This document shows, piece by piece, positions 14,840 through 18,587 of a stretch of DNA of 18,587 nucleotides (its first letter is position 1; each line of letters begins with the position of its first letter). The notes under the pieces were generated by a model. The model was not told the DNA's origin and made no database searches. It saw only the letters and a list, made by a program, of their open reading frames with translations. Origin of the DNA: Thermodesulfovibrio sp. Lineage in GTDB: Bacteria; Nitrospirota; Thermodesulfovibrionia; Thermodesulfovibrionales; Thermodesulfovibrionaceae. The position numbers and the translations under genes were made by a program. The stretch covers positions 1-18,587 of the forward strand of contig JAOAGU010000015.1 of NCBI GenBank assembly GCA_026415595.1, read 5' to 3'.

Positions 14840-15118
14840 ATGAACATTGCAATGGATTTTTTCAGAAACTTATCCGATATAATTGGAATTATCGCTGGTA
14901 TCATTACAACCTCTGCTCTGATTCCACAAGCACTAAAGATATATAAAACTAAATCTGCAAGAGATATATCCCTTCCCATGTTTATATTTCTTGCCTTAGG
15001 CATCACATTATGGTTTTTATACGGATTATTAATAAATGAAATACCTATAATAATTGCCAATTTTCTCTCCCTAATTCTCATATTCTCCATTATATTCATG
15101 AAAATTAAATATAACTAA
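14840..15118 (+). CDS. SemiSWEET sugar transporter (MtN3/PQ-loop family)
   Basis: 92 residues with three membrane spans (about 12-32, 45-65, 67-88). The first helix carries the PQ-loop motif TSALIPQALKIYKTKSARDIS (P29-Q30), followed by SLPMFIFLALGITLWFLYG, as in bacterial SemiSWEETs. These dimerise in the cytoplasmic membrane to form a half-size SWEET transporter for small sugars; the substrate cannot be told from sequence. An internal ATG at codon 5 is an alternative start. It stands alone between the HDOD and DAHP synthase genes and overlaps the latter convergently by 14 bp. A hydrophobic minus-strand frame over the same region is an antisense shadow. Confidence 0.88.
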   Translation: MNIAMDFFRNLSDIIGIIAGIITTSALIPQALKIYKTKSARDISLPMFIFLALGITLWFLYGLLINEIPIIIANFLSLILIFSIIFMKIKYN

Positions 15119-16127
15119 ATTCTTTCGCTACTTTTGCAAACTGATGTATTTTATTCATTATTTCACCAAAAGCCTTAAAATTAAGAGATTGTGGTCCATC
15201 TGAAAAAGCTTTTTCAGGTTGAGGATGCACCTCTATCATTATCCCATCAGCACCCACAGCAACAGCCGCGCAAGCCATTGCACCAACATACTTAGCATAA
15301 CCAGTTGCATGGGAAGGATCAACTATAACCGGTAGATGCGTTTCTTCCCTTAGTACAGCTACTGCTGATAGATCAAGCGTGTTTCTTGTAGCTGTCTCAA
15401 AGGTTCTAATTCCTCTTTCACATAAAATAACATTCATATTCCCCTCACTAAGTATATATTCGGCGCTCATAAGCCATTCTTTAATTGTCATAGACATTCC
15501 TCTTTTAAGGATAACAGGTTTTTCAATCTGCCCAACCCTTTTTAAAAGTTCAAAATTTTGTGAATTACGAGTTCCTATCTGAAGAATATCAACATATTCA
15601 CAGACAAGATCAACATGTTCAGGATTTATAACTTCTGTTACTACAGGCACATTGGCTATTTCACTTGCCTTTTTAAGTAATTTTAATCCTTCCTCTCCAA
15701 GCCCTTGGAAAGAATACGGAGAAGTTCGTGGTTTGTATGCACCACCTCTTAAAATATGGGCTCCGAGAGATTTTACTGCTATCGCTGTTTTAATTATTTG
15801 CTCCTCATTCTCTACAGCACAAGGTCCTGCTATTACAATTACTTCAGTTCCACCTATAGAAACATTTTTTACATTAATGATTGTTTTATCCTTTTTTACC
15901 TCCCTTGATGCTAATTTGTAAGGCTTTAGTATGGGAATAACAGCCTCAACTCCATCCATTACTTCAAGACTTTGAAGAACAAATTTACCTCTTTCATCAC
16001 CAACTGCTCCAATCACATTTCTTGTAGCACCATAAATTACATGAGGTTTATAGCCAAGCTCTTCAATTTTGGATATAACCTCCTTAAGTTGTTCCTCTGT
16101 TGCCTCTGGTTTCATTACAATTACCAT
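15105..16127 (-). CDS. aroF: 3-deoxy-7-phosphoheptulonate (DAHP) synthase, type I-beta
   Basis: Condenses phosphoenolpyruvate and erythrose-4-phosphate to DAHP, the entry reaction for Phe, Tyr and Trp. Residues 1 to about 68 form the ferredoxin/ACT-like regulatory domain (MVIVMKPEATEEQLKEVISKI), as in the Thermotoga enzyme, where it gives feedback inhibition. The barrel follows: VIAGPCAVE (98-106), ILRGGAYKPRTSPYSFQGLG (125-144), DILQIGTRNSQNFELL, KPVILKRGMSMTIKEW, ILCERGIRTFE, PVIVDPSHATG, and GADGIMIEVHPQPEKAFSDGPQSL. Length 340 is normal. AGGAGG lies 7 nt before the ATG. The gene is preceded by an aromatic-rich leader peptide and attenuator, so control by aromatic amino-acid supply acts at transcription as well as, probably, on the enzyme. 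Confidence 0.96.
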   Translation of the reverse strand: MVIVMKPEATEEQLKEVISKIEELGYKPHVIYGATRNVIGAVGDERGKFVLQSLEVMDGVEAVIPILKPYKLASREVKKDKTIINVKNVSIGGTEVIVIAGPCAVENEEQIIKTAIAVKSLGAHILRGGAYKPRTSPYSFQGLGEEGLKLLKKASEIANVPVVTEVINPEHVDLVCEYVDILQIGTRNSQNFELLKRVGQIEKPVILKRGMSMTIKEWLMSAEYILSEGNMNVILCERGIRTFETATRNTLDLSAVAVLREETHLPVIVDPSHATGYAKYVGAMACAAVAVGADGIMIEVHPQPEKAFSDGPQSLNFKAFGEIMNKIHQFAKVAKEFSYI

Positions 16128-16275
16128 TTTAAAACCTCCTATATTTTTATTTTTTTATAAATTTTTATAAATCTTATTTTTGCCATTCATATCTTTTTTC
16201 ATTCTGAGCATAGCGAAGAATCTCTTCATTTACAAATACAAAGCCCTTTGCCATTGCTCAGAGTTACAACTTAAT
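16128..16275 (-). other. aroF leader segment between attenuator and start codon
   Basis: 148 nt of AT-rich sequence downstream of the terminator. It contains the dispersed-type repeat (16199-16227), a small CAAAG-CC-CTTTG inverted repeat (16239-16250), a doubled TTTATAAAAA stretch near 16150-16170 and, at the end, the aroF ribosome-binding site AGGAGG. A 26-codon ATG frame (16174-16254) has no ribosome-binding site and runs through the repeat, so I do not call it a gene. Confidence 0.6.
16199..16227. repeat. Palindromic interspersed-repeat-like sequence
   Basis: The core ATTCTGAGCATAGCGAAGAAT (written as ATTCT-GA-GC-ATA-GC-GA-AGAAT) is an imperfect palindrome: ATTCT pairs with AGAAT, a tandem GA/GA internal loop follows, then GC with GC. 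It closely resembles the ATTCTGAGC...GCGAAGAAT repeat I recall as dispersed through many unrelated bacterial genomes. Only one copy is in this window, so repetition in this genome cannot be shown. Confidence 0.5.
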
Positions 16276-16327
16276 AAAAAAAGGCAGACACGACAGGGGC
16301 TATATCTGCCCCTGACCTGTCTGCCTT
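16276..16327 (-). terminator. Intrinsic terminator of the aroF attenuator
   Basis: In the minus-strand transcript AAGGCAGACA (16327-16318) pairs perfectly with TGTCTGCCTT (16290-16281). After a 3x3 internal loop, CAGGGGC (16314-16308) pairs with GCCCCTG (16300-16294) around a 7-nt loop. A run of seven T (16282-16276) follows. This is the strongest hairpin in the window. It ends the tRNA-Pro/leader transcript about 150 nt before aroF unless the antiterminator forms. Confidence 0.9.
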
Positions 16328-16361
16328 AATATTTTCAGCCGACTAAACTGCCAGAGGCAGA
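16281..16361 (-). promoter_or_regulatory. Transcription attenuator controlling aroF (aromatic amino acids)
   Basis: Four complementary blocks follow the leader-peptide stop codon: CTGCC (16360-16356), GGCAG (16352-16348), GGCAG (16325-16321, in the terminator's 5' arm) and CTGCC (16287-16283, in its 3' arm). Blocks 1:2 make a 5-bp triloop hairpin and leave 3:4, the terminator, free. Alternatively TCTGCCT (16361-16355) pairs over 7 bp with AGGCAGA (16326-16320), which breaks the terminator. A ribosome at the leader stop codon would cover block 1 and allow termination; one stalled at the Tyr/Phe/Trp codons would leave block 1 free. The mechanism is inferred from this geometry. Confidence 0.82.
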
Positions 16362-16409
16362 TTATTTAAAGTAAAAACCAAACCAGAAATAATAAGCTTT
16401 TCTTAACAT
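16362..16409 (-). CDS. Aromatic-rich leader peptide of aroF
   Basis: A 15-codon frame encoding MLRKAYYFWFGFYFK, then TAA. Eight residues are aromatic: Tyr 6, 7, 13; Phe 8, 10, 12, 14; Trp 9. The ribosome-binding site AAGGAG (16422-16417) lies an ideal 7 nt from the ATG. It sits between tRNA-Pro and a strong terminator, upstream of and on the same strand as the DAHP synthase gene. This composition and setting are those of attenuation leader peptides such as those of pheA and pheST in enterobacteria, but the mix of all three aromatics suits the shared pathway step. The peptide itself probably has no function beyond being translated. Too short for ordinary gene finders. Confidence 0.85.
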   Translation of the reverse strand: MLRKAYYFWFGFYFK

Positions 16410-16432
16410 TAACTCTCTCCTTTCACTTCTTA

Positions 16433-16506
16433 TCGGGGTGAGAGGATTTGAACCTCCGACAACACGGTCCCGAACCGTGTGCGCTACCAGACTGCGCTAC
16501 ACCCCG
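16433..16506 (-). tRNA. tRNA-Pro (anticodon CGG)
   Basis: Full cloverleaf on the minus strand: acceptor CGGGGTG/CACCCCG, D stem GCGC/GCGC, anticodon stem CACGG/CCGTG with loop TTCGGGA (anticodon CGG at 16472-16470), variable loop TTGTC, T stem GGAGG/CCTCT with TTCAAAT loop, discriminator A. It is 74 nt without CCA, and CCA is not encoded. CGG decodes the proline codon CCG. Only 23 nt separate its 3' end from the leader-peptide start, so it probably shares a transcript with the leader and aroF. Confidence 0.97.
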
Positions 16507-16516
16507 ATTTTATTAT

Positions 16517-16522
16517 ATTATA
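16517..16522 (-). promoter_or_regulatory. Candidate -10 box for tRNA-Pro/aroF transcript
   Basis: TATAAT on the minus strand, 10 nt before the tRNA 5' end, with a second overlapping TATAAT at 16512-16517. No good -35 lies at the normal distance, and the box overlaps the end of pgeF, so read-through from pgeF is an alternative. Confidence 0.4.
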
Positions 16523-16523
16523 A

Positions 16524-17183
16524 CTATAATATTCCTATTATTCCATACTGCCTTCCAGCCTTTTTACCATGAAACCTATATGATGCATAATGCACATGAT
16601 TACAATAAGTGCAATCAGAAGAAATCCAAATATTTTCTGTGTTTATTCCTATTGACAATGCTTGAATTCGGTTTGCTATGGCAAGATCAACATGTTTTTT
16701 CCCATTTAAACTAATAACATATTCTAAGGAAGGAGTTTCCCTATTTAATGCTTCTATAACCTCCTGTCCAACTTCATAACAGCAACCTTTTATATGTGGA
16801 CCCATTGCAATTATAATATTTGACACTTTACAATTAAATATCTCCGACATTTTTATTACAGTTTTCTTTAAAATTCCCTTTGCTGTACTTCTCCATCCAG
16901 CATGAACAGCAGCAATAACCTTTATTACTGGGTCATACAAAAGTATAGGTAAACAATCAGCTACTTTTACACCAATTAATATACCCTTTTTATCAGTGAT
17001 TACTCCATCAGCAACCTGAGGTGTTGTATTTTGAGATAAAACTATAACATTATCAGTATGTTTTTGAATTGGCATGTAAATTTTATATTTTTCTCTAAGC
17101 TTCAAAATATCAAAATTTTTTTCTGTAAAAAAAGAAATTATGTCAAAATATTTCAGATTTTCTGGATATATTAATTTTGCCAT
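16524..17183 (-). CDS. pgeF: Peptidoglycan editing factor PgeF (YfiH/laccase-domain family)
   Basis: 219 residues. Family motifs are QKHTDNV (H42), GVKVADCLPILLYDP (C77), AAVHAGWRSTAKGI (H94), MGPHIKGCCYEVG and the C-terminal CTYCNHVHYASYRFHGKKAGRQYGII. H42, C77 and H94 correspond to the metal-binding triad. Members were long called polyphenol oxidases; PgeF removes wrongly incorporated residues from peptidoglycan precursors, a role I assign from the family. The ATG has no Shine-Dalgarno, and a TAAAAT box (17191-17196) lies 7 nt upstream, so the mRNA may be leaderless. It is divergent from the HD-GYP gene, 45 bp apart. Confidence 0.92.
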   Translation of the reverse strand: MAKLIYPENLKYFDIISFFTEKNFDILKLREKYKIYMPIQKHTDNVIVLSQNTTPQVADGVITDKKGILIGVKVADCLPILLYDPVIKVIAAVHAGWRSTAKGILKKTVIKMSEIFNCKVSNIIIAMGPHIKGCCYEVGQEVIEALNRETPSLEYVISLNGKKHVDLAIANRIQALSIGINTENIWISSDCTYCNHVHYASYRFHGKKAGRQYGIIGIL

Positions 17184-17190
17184 TTTAAAT

Positions 17191-17222
17191 ATTTTACATT
17201 AAATGCTCTTTTTTGAGATAAT
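17191..17222. promoter_or_regulatory. Overlapping divergent promoters, pgeF and HD-GYP gene
   Basis: Plus strand: TTTACA (17193-17198), 18 nt, GATAAT (17217-17222), then 6 nt to the HD-GYP ATG. Minus strand: TAAAAT (17196-17191), 7 nt to the pgeF ATG. The pgeF -10 lies on top of the other gene's -35, so the two would compete for polymerase. Neither gene has a Shine-Dalgarno. An inverted repeat (17215-17228, GAGATAA/TTATTTC, 6 of 7 pairs) covers the plus-strand -10 and abuts the ATG. Confidence 0.45.
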
Positions 17223-17228
17223 TATTTC

Positions 17229-18491
17229 ATGGCTATTAATTTTAAATGCCTGATTACTGAAATCCCTCCGCAAGAAGGTTTAGTTAAAGTTCCTACAGAA
17301 AGACTTCAAACAGGAATTGCTCTTCCTTTCAATGTGTATGTTAAAGAAAATGATATAGTAAAAAAAATATTTAATAGAGGAAATATTTTAAACAAAATCT
17401 TTCTTGAAATTCTTCAAGAAAAGGGGTTTGATAATGTTTATATAAACAAGTCAGAAATAAAAAATTTGGAATTATATCTTGCTCAAAAAAAGATAAAACC
17501 AAAAGCTCAAGATATTAAGATTGCATTCAGTAATTACTCATTTTTTAAAGAAAAACACTATCAAATTGATAGAAGACTTCTTATTCCCAATACAAAAGTT
17601 AATTTTTCTATTTATAATTTAAAAGGATTAGAATTAAAAAAAATAGTAGATGCTTCAATAGTTACTCCTTCAAATATTGATGAAAATATTCTTTCCTTAG
17701 AAGGGGACTTTTTAATTGAAGACAAAGATATACCATTTTACGAGGAGTATATTAAATCACTCCCAGAAGCTCTCAAAGATTTAAACTTAACTAAAGAGGA
17801 TAATAAAATTCTCAAAAACCTGATATTTAAGGAAAACTCAAAAGTTTTAATGAGAGAATTACTAAAAAATCCTCGTAGCGGCGAAAAAATTAAAAAGGTG
17901 GGTAATTTAGTTGACAATATTATCAACCAAATCATAGAAGAGCCTCAATCTATCTATAGTTTAATTACACTCAAAGGCTACGATTACTATACCTATACTC
18001 ACAGCATTAATGTGGGAGTACTTGCAATAGGTTTAGGAATACATGTAAAAATGGAGAAGGATAATATTCAAAAACTCGGAATAGGCGCAATTTTACATGA
18101 TTTAGGTAAAACTAAGATACCTCACGAAATTCTTAACAAACAGGGTAGACTTACAGATACCGAATACAAAACTATTAAACAGCATGTAATTTTCGGATAT
18201 GAACTTGTAAAGGATAATAAAGAGTTTCCTTCAGAATCCTGCGCAGCCATACTGCAGCATCATGAAAAGCTTACAGGGCAAGGTTATCCTTATGGACTTA
18301 AAGATAGTGAAATAGAAAATTTTGGCAAAATTACCGCTATTGCTGACTGTTATGATGCACTTACCACAAGAAGACCATATAAATCAGCTTTAACTCCTTT
18401 TTTCGCTCTTTCTCTTTTGACCAGAGAAAAAAAACATTATGATAAGTACCTTCTCAAAGAATTTATAAAAATGTTAGGTAATGTAAGATGA
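17229..18491 (+). CDS. HD-GYP domain c-di-GMP phosphodiesterase-like protein
   Basis: 420 residues. The C-terminal HD-GYP domain (about 235-395) is complete: YTHSINVGVL (H258), AILHDLGKTKIPHEIL (H290, D291), KQHVIFGYELV, HHEKLTGQGYPYGL (H344, H345, GYP 352-354) and IADCYDALTTRRPYK. The canonical HHE-R is HHE-K here, a mild change. The domain hydrolyses c-di-GMP in this family. The N-terminal 200 residues show a DUF3391-like start (VPTERLQTGIALPFNVYV) and otherwise no receiver, PAS or membrane segment that I recognise. No Shine-Dalgarno; probably leaderless. The stop overlaps the next start as ATGA, so it is cotranscribed with rarA. Confidence 0.93.
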   Translation: MAINFKCLITEIPPQEGLVKVPTERLQTGIALPFNVYVKENDIVKKIFNRGNILNKIFLEILQEKGFDNVYINKSEIKNLELYLAQKKIKPKAQDIKIAFSNYSFFKEKHYQIDRRLLIPNTKVNFSIYNLKGLELKKIVDASIVTPSNIDENILSLEGDFLIEDKDIPFYEEYIKSLPEALKDLNLTKEDNKILKNLIFKENSKVLMRELLKNPRSGEKIKKVGNLVDNIINQIIEEPQSIYSLITLKGYDYYTYTHSINVGVLAIGLGIHVKMEKDNIQKLGIGAILHDLGKTKIPHEILNKQGRLTDTEYKTIKQHVIFGYELVKDNKEFPSESCAAILQHHEKLTGQGYPYGLKDSEIENFGKITAIADCYDALTTRRPYKSALTPFFALSLLTREKKHYDKYLLKEFIKMLGNVR

Positions 18492-18587
18492 ATGGTCTAT
18501 TTGATGACAATAAAATTATCCTACAAAATCAACCTCTTGCATTCAGACTGGCTCCACAAGACCTGAATGAATATGTTGGACAAAGAC
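18488..18587 (+). CDS. rarA: RarA/MgsA AAA+ ATPase, 5' part only
   Basis: The first 33 codons run off the window edge. The visible LAFRLAPQDLNEYVGQ resembles the N-terminus of replication-associated recombination protein A (LAxRxRPxxLDEYVGQ), a clamp-loader-like ATPase acting at stalled forks. RuvB has a related box, but the preceding MNGLFDD start fits RarA better. The start overlaps the HD-GYP stop as ATGA. Confidence 0.7.
   Translation, partial: MNGLFDDNKIILQNQPLAFRLAPQDLNEYVGQR

Noticed and set aside
14800..15099. Minus-strand 99-codon hydrophobic frame
   Set aside because: It is the antisense of the SemiSWEET gene; the plus-strand frame has the clear PQ-loop motif and three-helix pattern, while this one matches nothing.
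16174..16254. 26-codon minus-strand frame in the aroF leader (MAKGFVF...)
   Set aside because: No ribosome-binding site, and half of it is the translation of the palindromic repeat (EILRYAQN), which commonly gives such spurious frames.
16448..16714. Plus-strand 88-codon frame
   Set aside because: It begins inside the tRNA-Pro gene and runs antisense through pgeF.
1..18587. CRISPR arrays, insertion sequences, phage or toxin-antitoxin genes
   Set aside because: No regularly spaced repeats, transposase or integrase motifs were seen; every long frame is accounted for by chromosomal genes.

Overview
This 18.6 kb window is AT-rich, densely packed bacterial chromosome. It carries housekeeping genes: heme synthesis, histidine, proline and aromatic biosynthesis, ribosome and translation factors, one tRNA, and c-di-GMP signalling. 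Low GC, a short single-core EF-Ts, a DUF763 protein and the heme cluster (cytochrome-assembly-like gene, hemA, hemC) suggest a thermophilic anaerobe, perhaps a Thermodesulfovibrio-like member of Nitrospirota. That assignment is inferred from gene content and was not searched. I see no phage, transposon or CRISPR.

Layout: (1) 68-3801, minus: MobB-like P-loop protein, CcsA/HemX-like membrane protein, hemA and hemC, each overlapping the next. (2) 4013-7627, plus: hisG (long form), rplU, rpmA, obg, proB. (3) 7614-9508: DUF763 gene (minus) divergent from truA (plus), only 35 bp apart. (4) 9505-12567, minus: rpsB, tsf, pyrH, frr and a DksA/TraR-type zinc-finger gene. (5) 12714-14803, minus: an HDOD gene translationally coupled to a GAF-GGDEF diguanylate cyclase gene. 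(6) 14840-15118, plus: a SemiSWEET sugar transporter. (7) 15105-16506, minus: tRNA-Pro(CGG), a tiny aromatic-rich leader peptide, an attenuator, then a type I-beta DAHP synthase. (8) 16524-17183, minus: pgeF; divergent from (9) 17229-18491, plus: an HD-GYP phosphodiesterase overlapping the start of rarA, which is cut by the window edge.

The standout is the stretch between tRNA-Pro and the DAHP synthase gene. It encodes a 15-residue peptide with a strong ribosome-binding site, and 8 of its residues are Tyr, Phe or Trp. Immediately after its stop codon come four alternating complementary blocks (CTGCC, GGCAG, GGCAG, CTGCC), the last pair forming a long intrinsic terminator. This is the anatomy of ribosome-mediated transcription attenuation, sensing all three aromatic amino acids ahead of the first enzyme of their common pathway. 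It sits directly behind a tRNA gene on the same strand, with no room for a separate promoter between them.

Other points: several solitary or divergent genes (truA, DUF763, pgeF, HD-GYP, SemiSWEET) lack a Shine-Dalgarno and have a -10-like box 5 to 8 nt from the start codon, consistent with leaderless mRNAs, whereas most operon genes have strong Shine-Dalgarno sites. All three convergent gene pairs overlap at their 3' ends. The rpmA-obg junction and the rpsB leader contain RNA structures that could be regulatory.
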